Below are positions 48,912 through 59,741 of a stretch of DNA of 64,000 nucleotides, in pieces. The notes beneath the pieces are model-generated. The model saw only the letters and a program-made list of their open reading frames with translations, did no database searches and was not told the DNA's origin. Both the position numbers and the translations under genes were made by a program. Within the stretch, counting starts at the first letter, position 1. Each line of letters begins with the position of its first letter. Origin of the DNA: Mayamaea pseudoterrestris (Eukaryota > Bacillariophyta > Bacillariophyceae > Sellaphorales > Sellaphoraceae). The stretch spans positions 62,001-126,000 of the forward strand of contig BROI01000021.1 in assembly GCA_027923505.1 (NCBI GenBank), in the 5' to 3' direction.

Positions 48912-50981
48912 TCAAAACGTCTCTCGATGCGCCGCTGCCAATGCACCGATTAGTAAGAATACTGTAGCATACATACAAAGCTCACCCAGTATTTGCACGT
49001 CGTTCATGCTCGACATGTCGCTCCTCCACCATGGAGATTTTAAAGTGATTTCCATCAGGGCATTAACCTTGCCATCGCTTTTCAGACCCATGGGCGTCAT
49101 GCCTGTTGACACCGCTTTTGCCGTTGTCATTTCAAGTCCCTCTTGTTCGTCGGCATGATCATGATCCTCATCATCGTAGGACACGCCCGAGGAAATCATC
49201 TCACCACTTGTAGATCGTTCCTTAATAGCTTCCCACTCAAATCGCAAGAGTCCCCACAACGATCGACGCACTAATTCCGCCGAGGCCAGCGACGGACCAA
49301 AGACTGCTCCCAGTCCATCTCCAAAGCTTTCGGTCAATCGACCCGCCGCATCCAAGTAACGTGGCGGCAGGAAGGTCAATATCCAACAAAATCGCAGCAA
49401 AACGTTGATGCTACATATGGCGTGGTAGATAATTGGTGTAGTGTAGAGTCGTTCTGATCGCAACGCCCATCGTCGCTGCTTGTTGCGTTCGAATAATCCC
49501 CAATCCATGAAAATGTCCCAAAAGACTTGATATAAGGTTGCAATGACGAAACTGACAAGCCAGAGGGCCGAGTTGCGTTGCTCTGGATGATATATTCCAA
49601 ACATTGCAACCTGGGCTGCCAAAAAATACTTGAACGCATTGCCCAGGTACGGCCAACGCTCCTTGTGGTCGTATGCTTGCCGCAAGTTCTGCAGAAATCG
49701 CCACCACAATGGACTTATCATGCAGGTAGGTAAAATAATGGTGTGCACAATCCAAGACTTCTCCATTTCGGGTATGCTGGTGTCCGCCTGGTAGATAAAG
49801 GAAAATGATCGCGCTGGAACATTATCGTACGCCTCAACATGGTTATTTGTCACATTCTCAAATGCATATTCCTGGCCGCCGTTGTTTAGTCCTTGTCGCC
49901 TCTCTATGTGATAGTAGTATGCCGTAGACCACCAACCCTTGAGTCCATACATCAAGTAGCAAAAGGTAAAGGCCAGGTCTTGAAGCGGACGCACGCTGGA
50001 TGTTAACACATCGCCAATGAATCCATCGCGAAAGGTGACTGGCGATGGAATTGGAGCCCGTAGTGTTCTAGAAACAACGAACCAAAAGCGTCTTCGTTTT
50101 CGAAAAGGAAAAAGTGCTATGACTCCAAAGTATACAAAGAGTACAAGTGGAAAGGTGGGAGCGGCAATGCGCGAAATAAATTTCCAGGCTGACGACTGTT
50201 CGTCAACTGATTCAGCAGCTTCGAATTCAAACTGGTCCTGTTCTTCAGCTTGTTGTCGAGTCTCTTGCTCTCGCATGTATCCAGTAGCAGTAATTGTGAA
50301 TAAGAAGAGGCTTACGAGTATGACTAGCAGATTGTCGAGCGCGCCTTTGACCACTGAAATTGGAGTCGGAACGTTGCTTCCTGGGGCGTCTAATCGCGCG
50401 TCGGCGCGCATGACCCCATCATTTTCGTCGTCGTCGTCTTGTTGCGTTTCGTGCAAATCTTCTACTGACTGACTTACATTGTCCGCATCGTCCATTTCCG
50501 ACAATTCAAGGTCGTTTGATTCTTGGTCGTAAGTATCGTTCTGCCGAGGCTCGACACTTCGATACGCAGCTCGCCGGAGTCGTTTCATTAATCTTGAAAA
50601 GCTTCGACTCCAGTAAATCAAACTCATTGCTCTAGCATTTTCGTCTCCTTCTTCTTCCTCCTCGTCATTTGAACAGTCTTCATTCAAATAGTCTTCATTG
50701 TTATCCATCTCGTCTTCCTGGTCATGGGCAAAAAGTAGTTCCTCGACTACATTAATACTGACAATCCGCCGATAGACGGCCAGGCTGACAGCAACGCACC
50801 AGAGTCCCAAATTGACTTGCAGCAATGACCGAAATATTCGAGACGAGGGTTCATGTAGCTGAAGCGCCGAGTAAACATTCAAAGTGTCGTCGCTGATGAG
50901 GTAAATGGCAGTGATGATTGCAGCGACGAGAAAAAGGGGTTTCAAAATGCCAAGGTTGCTGCACGATGAAACGTAGACCAT
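48912..50981 (-). CDS. EXS-domain membrane protein (SYG1/XPR1/ERD1-related)
   Basis: 689 residues. The C-terminal half matches the EXS domain: TSSVRPLQDLAFTFCYLMYG, MISPLWWRFLQNLRQAYDHK, YPYLGNAFKYFLA-like WPYLGNAFKYFLAAQVAMFG, FWDIFMDWGLF, LYTTPIIYHAICSINVLLRF. SYG1/XPR1 proteins export phosphate; ERD1 proteins act in Golgi glycosylation and phosphate recycling. There is no N-terminal SPX domain here. Instead two hydrophobic segments (LFLVAAIITAIYLIS; LGLWCVAVSLAVY) and a strongly acidic cytosolic loop (DEEEEEGDE) precede the domain, so an ERD1-like role is the better guess. Divergent from the GT90-like gene, 244 bp apart. Confidence 0.85.
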   Translation of the reverse strand: MVYVSSCSNLGILKPLFLVAAIITAIYLISDDTLNVYSALQLHEPSSRIFRSLLQVNLGLWCVAVSLAVYRRIVSINVVEELLFAHDQEDEMDNNEDYLNEDCSNDEEEEEGDENARAMSLIYWSRSFSRLMKRLRRAAYRSVEPRQNDTYDQESNDLELSEMDDADNVSQSVEDLHETQQDDDDENDGVMRADARLDAPGSNVPTPISVVKGALDNLLVILVSLFLFTITATGYMREQETRQQAEEQDQFEFEAAESVDEQSSAWKFISRIAAPTFPLVLFVYFGVIALFPFRKRRRFWFVVSRTLRAPIPSPVTFRDGFIGDVLTSSVRPLQDLAFTFCYLMYGLKGWWSTAYYYHIERRQGLNNGGQEYAFENVTNNHVEAYDNVPARSFSFIYQADTSIPEMEKSWIVHTIILPTCMISPLWWRFLQNLRQAYDHKERWPYLGNAFKYFLAAQVAMFGIYHPEQRNSALWLVSFVIATLYQVFWDIFMDWGLFERNKQRRWALRSERLYTTPIIYHAICSINVLLRFCWILTFLPPRYLDAAGRLTESFGDGLGAVFGPSLASAELVRRSLWGLLRFEWEAIKERSTSGEMISSGVSYDDEDHDHADEQEGLEMTTAKAVSTGMTPMGLKSDGKVNALMEITLKSPWWRSDMSSMNDVQILGELCMYATVFLLIGALAAAHRETF

Positions 50982-51225
50982 GCTGCTGCTAGTAGAAATT
51001 CGCTTTATAAATATGATCTAGCAGTGATTAGTATACTCTTGGAGGAATAACAGACAGTCGCAGGACCAAAATGACAACAGAGTGGCTGCCGAAAGCCGAA
51101 ACCCCCATGATGTTGTCGCTGTCGCGGTGGGACGAATCTTTTCATCGAGTACTATCTTCCGTGTTGTACTCTGCGAGCGAAGCCCTCATTCGTACTGGTA
51201 CTCGTAGAAACGCGCACATTATTTT

Positions 51226-53490
51226 TTGCAACACAATCGTTCCGTCTCCAAGACCACACAGCCTGCCGAAACGACAAGAGTGATGCTCGACGACGACTAC
51301 GACGATATCGACGCAAAACGAGAAGAACCAGAGACCCGAGGCCTGTTCGGAGCCAAGGGTGATTCGCTCAGCTGGTTGAACGCCACGCAACACTTTCCCA
51401 ATGGCGTTCCGAGGTTTGAATCTAAGCAAGCTTGTCTAGACTTTGTCAATCAATACTTGCAGTCGCACCATGGAGGAAGCAATCCGAAATATCCTCATCT
51501 ACAGCATATATTTACAACATTGATTGGATGGGAACAAATTCAGGATGTCTTGTTACCGGCGATCGACAAGGCGAGAAAGGAACACTCTAACGCGTCGCGA
51601 GTCCCAAAAGATTATGGAGAAGCTTCAATCGAAACGACAACTGAAACTGATAACATGAACAGGAATGCAAATACTAATAGTACTGATGTATCTGATGGTG
51701 CAGCAAATGATGCGAAAAGGAGGGAGAATGACGCTGCAACGATCTGCACTTCTACCGGCAACAACGTGTACGAACAAGCCGATGCTGCACCCGTCGTTAG
51801 CGCCATTGCAGAACGACTCAACGTTTCGTTTCACAAATGCACGACTCCAGCATCGACTATCAACACGCTCAAGTACTTGTATCATCACATGAAGTTTGGC
51901 ATCTTTGTCATGATTCGCAACAAACAGCTACGCATATTTGCCCCCTTTGTCAATATTCACTACACAAACACTTGGGCCGATCACTTGCGGATTGAAGGAG
52001 ACGGCACGCTGGATACATACTATTCACAAAAGGCTGGACTCTATAGGGAAGAGCAGATCGAACCAGACCGTAGCAAGTGGTGGGCGAATGGAAACATTAT
52101 TTGCAACGAGCGGACGCGGAGTGCCAACGCCACGGACGACATGCAACTGCTGCAGACGAGTCAACACTGGGGCGATCACTTTCTCGCGCCTCTTCGCGAC
52201 ATGCTTGGCGAAGCTTGCCGGGAGCGGGACTTGCCAGACTGTGAATTTTTCCTCAATAAGCGAGATTACCCGCAACTTAAAGTTAATATGCAGCGCGACA
52301 AGGGCGGCCTTCCTGTCGAACCGTATGGATTCATCTTTGACAAGGATGATCGCGATCCAGACCAAGACGTCGATTTGCCTGAGCAACACAAATTCACGTC
52401 CTATGCACCCATCGTTTCGTTTTACGCAGCTGCACCTGATCGATTCACGGACGTTCCATGGCCGAGTTCGGAGGATTGGGAAGCTGCATGCGGATTGGTG
52501 TTTCCGAACACATTTATACACACCAAGCAATTCAATCCAGTCACTGGAAGGCCAGAGATTGAACTCAATGGAAGCCCGCGTGATTTGTTTACAGAAGCTA
52601 ACTTTATTAAGTTTCGACGCGGATGGAACGATGGACGAGTGGCAACTGCCTTTTTTCGAGGCACGGCCACTGGCGGCGGCACAACAATTGACAATAATCA
52701 GCGCCTCAAGGTTGCATATTTGAGTCACTTGTGGAAGAATGATACAATCAAAGGTGGCAAGGAACCATTTTTGGATGCAGCAATTGTCGGGTGGAACTTA
52801 CGCGACAAGAAAACGGCTCAAGGTCCCATGACATTTCTTCGATCGGACCAGTTTGATTTCACTGCTGGTCGAGAACACTTTACGCCAATCTACGAGCAGA
52901 GTAAATACAAGTATCTAGTATACGTGGATGGACACTGCGCAGCTTGTCGGTATGGATTTATGATGCGACTCGGTTCAGTTATTTTGAAAGTGGAACCCCG
53001 ACAAGTAGCCGATCGCATGTGGTACTTCCCGCTTCTCAAGCCGTATCATGACCACGTTCCCGTCAAGGCAGATTTGTCGGATCTTGAAGAAAAGATAAGG
53101 TGGTGCCGAGAACATGATGAGGAATGCCAAGAGATTGCCAAGAATGCAGGCATATTCTATGAAAAGTATGTAGGGCGGAATGCACTACTGGATTATGTCG
53201 AAATGGCCTGCAAGCATATTGCTAAACGCTTCGTGGAGCCTCCCTTCTGGTGGAACAATGTTGCAGCCGATATTCCTCCTCCGCACTTGCGAAAGCCAGA
53301 CGTGCCTTGCTATGAGGATCGTCAGACGGGTGAGAGTCGGTTGTGCACGAGATGCCAGGAAGACTACGACGATGAGGTTCAAGAGTTGGAGCGGCTTGAA
53401 AATGAGCAAGAGAACGAAAAGGTCGATCGAGCAGAGACCAAGAAACGATTAAGGGACCGAATGAAAAAAAGAGCCAAGCCATCAAGCTAG
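51226..53490 (+). CDS. GT90/CAP10-like glycosyltransferase
   Basis: 754 residues. The CAP10 pattern lies in the second half: CEFFLNKRDYPQLK, WNDGRVATAFFRGTATGGG and KYKYLVYVDGHCAACRYGFM followed by RLGSVILKVEPRQVAD, the nucleotide-sugar binding end of the fold. GT90 members add xylose or glucose to proteins or glycans. There is no signal peptide or membrane anchor: the N-terminus is acidic (MLDDDYDDIDAKREEPETRG from the second ATG at 51283), and the C-terminus is charged and coiled (EQENEKVDRAETKKRLRD). That suggests a cytosolic or nuclear enzyme, unlike ER-resident relatives; alternatively a 5' exon was missed. A segment 120-190 is low complexity (Asn/Thr/Ala). Confidence 0.78.
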   Translation: MQHNRSVSKTTQPAETTRVMLDDDYDDIDAKREEPETRGLFGAKGDSLSWLNATQHFPNGVPRFESKQACLDFVNQYLQSHHGGSNPKYPHLQHIFTTLIGWEQIQDVLLPAIDKARKEHSNASRVPKDYGEASIETTTETDNMNRNANTNSTDVSDGAANDAKRRENDAATICTSTGNNVYEQADAAPVVSAIAERLNVSFHKCTTPASTINTLKYLYHHMKFGIFVMIRNKQLRIFAPFVNIHYTNTWADHLRIEGDGTLDTYYSQKAGLYREEQIEPDRSKWWANGNIICNERTRSANATDDMQLLQTSQHWGDHFLAPLRDMLGEACRERDLPDCEFFLNKRDYPQLKVNMQRDKGGLPVEPYGFIFDKDDRDPDQDVDLPEQHKFTSYAPIVSFYAAAPDRFTDVPWPSSEDWEAACGLVFPNTFIHTKQFNPVTGRPEIELNGSPRDLFTEANFIKFRRGWNDGRVATAFFRGTATGGGTTIDNNQRLKVAYLSHLWKNDTIKGGKEPFLDAAIVGWNLRDKKTAQGPMTFLRSDQFDFTAGREHFTPIYEQSKYKYLVYVDGHCAACRYGFMMRLGSVILKVEPRQVADRMWYFPLLKPYHDHVPVKADLSDLEEKIRWCREHDEECQEIAKNAGIFYEKYVGRNALLDYVEMACKHIAKRFVEPPFWWNNVAADIPPPHLRKPDVPCYEDRQTGESRLCTRCQEDYDDEVQELERLENEQENEKVDRAETKKRLRDRMKKRAKPSS

Positions 53491-53570
53491 TCCAAGCTCC
53501 GGCATAATTGGATACAGTACTTTACAAGCATTCTAATAAGTTCTATATATCAGCGTAAATCACGTCCGAA

Positions 53571-55934
53571 CTACACCCACATGGAAGCACTTTTTCCCAG
53601 TCGTTCTTGGATTTTATCAATACTTCGTGCCACCTGTCGGCGCGAAGGGTGATCGGAGGCAAGGTTCGCCCTTTGCCATTGCATGACCAGCAAAAAGCAT
53701 TTTAAAGCGTCTTCAAGGCAGCCAACATTATTGTACAAGGCTCCCATCAAGGACATCGTTTCAACACAAGGCGTGCTTTCCTTTCCAAACCGAGCATTCT
53801 GAGACCGCAAGCACCCTTGTAAAATGAGCAGAGCATTTTTAGCTTGGTCGTCCTTAGCTCGCACGAGCGCCAAACTGGTAAGATTTGAAAGTACTAAATC
53901 ATGATCCTTTCGAAATATTGTAGTAAGCATCAACAATGCTTCTTCGTATGCATAGTAAGAAAGCTGATAGTCTTCTCGCTCCATGTAGAGCTTGCCCATG
54001 TTTCCCAGTGTCGTGGCAGCATCGAAGACAATGGCGTCCCTTCGGATTTCGCCTTCTAATAGCATCCGCTGAATCTCCAACGATGCTGTAAAATCGTTCA
54101 GCGCCGAGGCAAAGTTCCTTTTCATAAAATTTATGACCCCCATATTGTTCAGCAGCTTGGAGCGCAGCCCCGACGTCTCGTGCGTCAATGGCACTGCCAG
54201 CTGCATGCCGAACAGAGCCTCCTCAAATCTACCAATGGCAAAATGCATCATAGCCTTTCGCGCTATGGACACTGCTATATCAGGATGGTCCTTGGGCAGC
54301 GTCTTTTGCCTTTCCTGGATGGCTTCATGAAAGTTCATCAAGGCATTTTCATAATCTCCCTGATACATGTAAATGACACCGATATTGTGCATGGTTGCTC
54401 CCCTCATGAAACGTAAACCTTGATAATCTTCCGACATTCGATCTTTTAAAAGTTCAATACCTTGAAGTAGCTTCTTTAAAATGCGCAGAGCTGCACCAAA
54501 CCGTCCCATACTTAGCGAAACACCTATAAAAGAATGTATCGTTTCCAAATGCGATCGCTCTGAAACGCAAAACGTATTTTCGTCCAAATCAATTGGAATG
54601 GAATTCTCTGCTGCCAATGTCAATAAAGGGTCGTCGTCAAGAATCGCTTCTAACGTCGCGTGTGGCGGTGCCTTCTCGCCCCAAAGCGTTGACCAGAGGT
54701 GCACCGTAGGTATAGCAGTGCTGGTCGACATGGATAGCTCCTCAGAAGTCTCGCAATCATCACTATGACTGTTCGCCGGAAATAGGCCTGGAAGTTCCGA
54801 TCCGACCAATGAGCGTGGTGATGTACTGCGATAAATCTTGGTTAACGCATCATTACCCAAGTCCGAGTCAGACCAAGGTACCGTCACTGCATCAGCCCCG
54901 CAAAAGCATGACGACGAGTCCATCAAATCACTGGAAATAATCTCTCGTTGCTCTACGCGAACACTCCAGCGGTTGTCCGCTCCTGGGACAAACCCTTCGA
55001 GCACGATCTCAGGTATTTCACTTCCAGACGATGTCCATAACATATTGTTGATCATTTTGGCTGGCGTGAGCTTCTTTGCAATTCCAGTCGCCGTACAGGA
55101 AATGCTTGGAGACAATTCCCAGAGTGCGTCCGCACTTGCTGGTATTTCATCCGCACCATCTTCTATTGCTGGCATGGGTAGCGATTCAAACTGTGCTGGA
55201 CCCAGCGAAATAGCATCCAATCCATCCAAGCGGCAAATGACGGATTGATCGTGCATAAATTGCTTGACTTGCTGCTCCATTGGATTTGATCTAACCCTCC
55301 GGCCCGTCTTCGATTGCTGATGCTCAAACGACCCCAATCGTGGCCGGAATCTTCGATTCGTTGCGAATGGCGGTGTTGCTGCTGCGCTTCCATTCTTAAC
55401 GCTGGATCGATTGCTCGTGGCATAGTCGGCCGAATACGAGTGACCTCGGCTCACGAAGTTATTTCCACTTGTTAATTGCTGTCGCTGATGCTGCTGATCC
55501 GGCGCAATCTTTAAGCCAAATACATTTTTGACTTTATCCCATCTCTTTTTCAACAATCCATCCCCCTGCATAGAATAAGTCTTGCAATTTGCTCGGTTCG
55601 AAGCCTTTACGGTATCCGTCGAGTCAATCGTAACATTGGCTGCGCTCGTGACGCTTCCCACGCTTTGAACAGCCGCATCGCTTCCAAGCGAAATACTATC
55701 ATGTCTCTTATGATAATTGTTTTGATTCGAGGTCAGCGAAGACCCTCCGAGTAATTTCGGAACAAGCGCTCCCAGTCCTTTTCGTAGTCTGTTTTCTCGA
55801 TTCGCAGCTCCAGAAACGCTATCCAAATGCTGTTCCTGCGTCCATTCTAAACCAAAGCTCATACAAGAATTGGAAACAATCGGCTCATTGGGGTCATCAA
55901 CAGAGTAGTTGCGAGTATTGCTGCTGTTAACCAT
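53571..55934 (-). CDS. TPR protein, kinesin-light-chain-like
   Basis: 787 residues. Residues 1-430 are Ser-rich and disordered, with no domain I can name. From about residue 480 to the end there are at least six tetratricopeptide units: IGVIYMYQGDYENALMNFHE, KAMMHFAIGRFEEALFGMQL, MGVINFMKRNFASALNDFTA, MGKLYMEREDYQLSYYAYEE, ALVRAKDDQAKNALLILQG and GALYNNVGCLEDALKCFLLV. The 40-residue spacing and KDHPDIA/DHDLVLS linkers resemble kinesin light chains; diatoms have many such proteins. Function: a binding scaffold, partner unknown. Convergent with the GT90-like gene, 80 bp between stops. Confidence 0.82.
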   Translation of the reverse strand: MVNSSNTRNYSVDDPNEPIVSNSCMSFGLEWTQEQHLDSVSGAANRENRLRKGLGALVPKLLGGSSLTSNQNNYHKRHDSISLGSDAAVQSVGSVTSAANVTIDSTDTVKASNRANCKTYSMQGDGLLKKRWDKVKNVFGLKIAPDQQHQRQQLTSGNNFVSRGHSYSADYATSNRSSVKNGSAAATPPFATNRRFRPRLGSFEHQQSKTGRRVRSNPMEQQVKQFMHDQSVICRLDGLDAISLGPAQFESLPMPAIEDGADEIPASADALWELSPSISCTATGIAKKLTPAKMINNMLWTSSGSEIPEIVLEGFVPGADNRWSVRVEQREIISSDLMDSSSCFCGADAVTVPWSDSDLGNDALTKIYRSTSPRSLVGSELPGLFPANSHSDDCETSEELSMSTSTAIPTVHLWSTLWGEKAPPHATLEAILDDDPLLTLAAENSIPIDLDENTFCVSERSHLETIHSFIGVSLSMGRFGAALRILKKLLQGIELLKDRMSEDYQGLRFMRGATMHNIGVIYMYQGDYENALMNFHEAIQERQKTLPKDHPDIAVSIARKAMMHFAIGRFEEALFGMQLAVPLTHETSGLRSKLLNNMGVINFMKRNFASALNDFTASLEIQRMLLEGEIRRDAIVFDAATTLGNMGKLYMEREDYQLSYYAYEEALLMLTTIFRKDHDLVLSNLTSLALVRAKDDQAKNALLILQGCLRSQNARFGKESTPCVETMSLMGALYNNVGCLEDALKCFLLVMQWQRANLASDHPSRRQVARSIDKIQERLGKSASMWV

Positions 55935-56366
55935 GGTAATGCCAGCTGATCATGGAACGAAATCGCTTGATGGCAATCGTCTTTGCTGATTGCTGCTGCT
56001 TGCCTTTACATTCACTTGAAAATCCGGCTAATTTCAGCTCTCGTATACTTGTTAATTCGCTGAATCACGCGGAAACCTCCAAGACGATTCAATTCGTTGA
56101 ATGTGTATACGCTATGAGCCGTCTCTCAACTTTGGCATGCTGCGCAGAACCCGAGCAACATGGTGCTTGGAACGAGTTCTCCGCGGCAGTTGCATGTGTC
56201 AAGACTCGGCTGGCGCTCAGTCGGCGACGTTTCTCGATTCGTGCCGGCGTGTATGACGTCAAAATTTATTGCGGTGCGACATAAAGGTTTCGACGAGGGG
56301 CCGATCGACCATGACAGAAACTCGGCTTGCTTGCAGTATCTGTTTGTTACATATTTGTTTATCACC
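55935..56366. other. Divergent promoter region, TPR protein / Kelch-BTB protein
   Basis: 432 bp. The open frame across it on the plus strand has no support. It includes TGACGTCA-like TATGACGTCAAA at 56253-56263, a CRE/bZIP-type palindrome. Confidence 0.5.
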
Positions 56367-58329
56367 ATGACTGACGAAGCCGCGATTCATCAATTGCACC
56401 AACTACAAGCCCGTACCAGTGGTAGTCGAAATTCTACCATCAGCCGATCGTTGATCCCTCGCTCGCAGCCGCATCAGCAGCAATGTTTGACATGGTCTCG
56501 CGTCCCTGTTCTTGGAATTGAAATTCCTCCACCTAGATCAGGAGCCGCTAGTGTCGTCGTCAACGGAAAACTTTATTGTTTCGGTGGATATGGAGGAGGG
56601 ACTGGTCGATTGGATGATTTCTACTGCTACACCTTTGCGACGCAGACTTGGGAACAAGTTCATGTCAAGAGTCGGGAGCGACCTGGTTGCCGCGAAAACA
56701 ATGGAGTCGTCATAAGTGATAAGTCCGACAAGATTTACCTTTTTGGTGGGTATAACGGGCAAGTTTGGATGAATGACCTATGGGTGTTCGATATTGAATC
56801 GTTTATATGGACATGCATACAGGAGTCGTTGGATGTTCCGGTACTACCGGTAGAAGCTACATTGCCGGCCATTTTGGCGGCGGAGCAGCAACAGCAGCCA
56901 CTTTTGCAAAATTCTGTTGCGGCAGTGGCGGCAGCCGCAGGGGAAACTTCGATTACAGTCAGAGGTCTGCCGCCTTCACGGCGATTTGGCTACGTCTCTG
57001 TGGTCCATCAAGGTGAGTTTCATATGGCGAACGATTGTATGCTCTAGTTGCCAGAAAATGCACCGACGAAGACGTTAACGACTTTTTATGATTATTACAG
57101 GCAAACTTTTAATATTTGGCGGGTTTGACGGATCACGTTGGATGAATGACATGCACGAATTTTGCTTTCAAACCAGCACATGGAAGTCCATTCAAGCGAA
57201 GGGAACTCTCCCATCTGCTCGCTCCTGTCCTGCATGGGCTAAAGATTCCACGCATGTCTATCTGCAAGGAGGCTACGATGGCGTGGAACGGAAATCCGAC
57301 TTTTTTGCCTGCGAATTATCTTCATACACGTGGACGGAACTCGCCAACCTTGGCACTCCACCTTCGCCTCGGTACTTTCACTCCTGCTGCCTTCATGGCA
57401 ACAATATGTATTGCTATGGAGGCTACTCTGGCTCGGAAAGACTCAGCGACATGTTTGTTTATAGCTTTGATTCGAATCACTGGACTCAAGTCGTGGCGAC
57501 TGGCGGAGATGCACCTACTGGTCGGTCGTCACTTGTTGCGCAAGTTTACGAAAACTCATTGTGGATCTTTGGTGGCTATAGCGGATCCACGGTGTTGAAT
57601 GATTTCTACAGGTTCCGTCTGGTTCCAATTGAAGCGCCGCCGCCAGCGCTAGTATCGGATTTGAAGAAGCTTGTCAACAATCAAGACTTGGCAGACGTGC
57701 ATTTCATAGTAGAAGGTCAGGATGTATACGCGCACAAGGCCATTCTTTCGGTGCGTTCTGAGTATTTTCAAGTCATGCTAAGTGGTGGCAGATTTCGGGA
57801 AGGTACAGGTTGTGTTGAGTATGGCAGGTGTTACTCATTGGCATCGGGTCCCTCCACGAGCGACACTGCGGCGCCCATTATACTGCCAGACGTTTCTCAC
57901 AAGGTTTTTGTGAAGGTCCTCGAGTATCTCTACACTGATTCGTTGAATGATATATCGATTGATACTGGCATTCAATTGCTTATTGCGAGTGAATTGTTCA
58001 TGCTGGATCGTCTGAAGGCATTGTGTGAGGATTTAATTCGTCGCGATATTTCTATTGACAATGTGATTGAAATTCTCGTGGCTGCCCACCGCCACCATGC
58101 ATACGGTCTAAAGGATTTGGCACTTGAGTTTATTCTGGCAAATTTGAACGACGCAGTTGTCATGGCGGGCTTGTCCGAACTCAGAGTCGAGCCGGACTTG
58201 TTGTTGGAAATTATCAGGCGGAAAACGGCAGCGCCGGCCGGGACGGTTGTATCATCGCATGGAGCATCAGCGCAAGATGCTACGATAGGGCCTTTTGGCG
58301 GAGGGGTGGAGTGGAATTTTCGACGTTGA
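56367..58329 (+). CDS. Kelch-repeat BTB protein, LZTR1-like
   Basis: Exons 56367-57012 and 57101-58329, 88-nt GT-AG intron in phase 1, give 624 residues. Six Kelch units are seen with the GG pair and Tyr/Trp spacing: LYCFGGYGGGTGRLDDFYCY, IYLFGGYNGQVWMNDLWVFD, LLIFGGFDGSRWMNDMHEF, VYLQGGYDGVERKSDFFAC, MYCYGGYSGSERLSDMFVYS and LWIFGGYSGSTVLNDFYRF. A BTB domain follows (DLADVHFIVEGQDVYAHKAI, EYFQVMLSGGRFREG, VFVKVLEYLYTDSLN) and then a BACK-like helical part. The order Kelch then BTB is that of LZTR1, a Cullin-3 adaptor; KLHL proteins have the reverse order. A run of Gln and Ala between units two and three is disordered. Probable job: substrate selection for a Cul3 ligase. Confidence 0.88.
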
Positions 58330-58435
58330 TGGACACTGTAATTGATAAAATATGAAGCTTGACGTTGTTTGCATGCTGTAATTTAAAACATATCTGCAAA
58401 GAGATAACATAACCTGCTTCTATGGTGGTTTCTAC

Positions 58436-59302
58436 CTATCCAATGACAACTTTGCGAGCAATCGAGTGTCGACTGAAAAAGTCTGAGCGTTCATACGACT
58501 CTCGCTTCTTGCCCGAAAGAAACCAGCGCGACCGATGATTGCTGACTTGCTGCTTTGTATTCGCCTTATCCAATTGTTTGGTAACATGAACAAGCGCCTT
58601 ATCATGCGTCTGGACAGTGCTTGCCATTGCGTCACTCATGCGAACCAGTTGTTCAATCTGCGAGCCAAGTCCTTCAAGCTGCACCTCAATGTCAGCGTCT
58701 GCTTGCTCTAGCTGGTTCCATTCATCGTTTCTAGTCTCGTCGGCAACTATTCCAAAGAGCAATCCCTTGCGATCTGAGTTGCTACAAGTTGTTGATGAAT
58801 TCTTCTTTCTCGACTTGCTGCTACTGCTACTGTTACTGCCACGGCTGTTATACATCGAGCGACGTTCGCTATGCTTGGTGACCGTCGAAACGTGTGAAGA
58901 AGCAATTTCATTCTCGGCTTCAATTTGCGAATCAATCTCGGCCGCTCGCTCCTTGGCTTTCGAAGCCATATTTGCTCGAAATTGTTCTTCCTTCTTGACT
59001 AATTTGCAAGCTGCTCGCGCATTTGTGAAGCGCAGACTGTTGAAACTGTAGCGATTCAGCAGTTTTTCCGTCGTATTGACGGAGACCTCCAAGCGATCAC
59101 CTTCCACCATGATTTTATCCAAATGTTCGCGCTGCTCCTGAAGTTCAGCCAACGTAGTGCATCCAATCAGCGTCGTGTCTGATACTTGACTCTTAATTCG
59201 GTCAATGGCCCGACGAGTGGCGGTCTGAAGCTTGGCAGCTTGACGGAGGGTTTGAACGTTGTCGTTGCTGCTTTCGCAAGGTTGAATTTGAGCAGCTGAC
59301 AT
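58436..59302 (-). CDS. Qbc-SNARE (SNAP-25/SNAP-29-like)
   Basis: 288 residues. Two SNARE-like heptad helices. The Qb part is residues 45-95: TLIGCTTLAELQEQREHLDK, then DRLEVSVNTTEKLLNRY, very like the SNAP-25 N-terminal SNARE motif. The Qc part is near residues 220-275: ADADIEVQLEGLGSQIEQLV, followed by MASTVQTHDKALVHVTKQLD. No membrane anchor and no Cys cluster lie in the linker, so it resembles SNAP-29 or plant SNAP33. The linker is long and Ser-rich (SNSSSSSKSRKKNSS) with a basic patch. Role: membrane fusion, probably on secretory routes. The Qc half is less certain than the Qb half. Confidence 0.72.
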   Translation of the reverse strand: MSAAQIQPCESSNDNVQTLRQAAKLQTATRRAIDRIKSQVSDTTLIGCTTLAELQEQREHLDKIMVEGDRLEVSVNTTEKLLNRYSFNSLRFTNARAACKLVKKEEQFRANMASKAKERAAEIDSQIEAENEIASSHVSTVTKHSERRSMYNSRGSNSSSSSKSRKKNSSTTCSNSDRKGLLFGIVADETRNDEWNQLEQADADIEVQLEGLGSQIEQLVRMSDAMASTVQTHDKALVHVTKQLDKANTKQQVSNHRSRWFLSGKKRESYERSDFFSRHSIARKVVIG

Positions 59303-59741
59303 TATATCAAAGCGGCAGAAGATTATATCTGGAGCTGAACAAAATTAGGAGCTGCTGCTCGATCTTGCAAACTTGTGATGATACCAGTAGTACCAAAAGG
59401 AGTCGATCGAGAGACGATTAATGGCGACGGTTCCCTTTGAATCTTGTGATGCATTCAAATCGAGTCATGAGTTGGCTTTTGTGCTCCGACAACTTTTACT
59501 ACTTCGCTATCCTGAGATGGCCTATACAGCGTTCTTTGTCGAGTATGTTGTTATCACGCTAATTGTATTGTAGCTGCAGCGTTAGATAGTGAAAATGGGC
59601 GTACGCAAACACACTTATAACGCTTTTAAAGATAATTTGTTCGCATGCATACAGGTGCACGCACAAGTTGCTACAGTGATCTTCCAAATCGATTGTTCGT
59701 ATTATCTCGCAACGAAAACAAACCGCCTTGCTATATTTCGT
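59303..59741. other. Intergenic between SNARE gene and TIM50
   Basis: 439 bp; promoter side of the SNARE gene and 3' side of TIM50. No gene is supported. Confidence 0.4.

Noticed and set aside
51226-53490. Giant-virus origin of the GT90-like gene
   Set aside because: GT90 genes occur widely in eukaryotes, the neighbours are ordinary host genes, and base use does not stand out.
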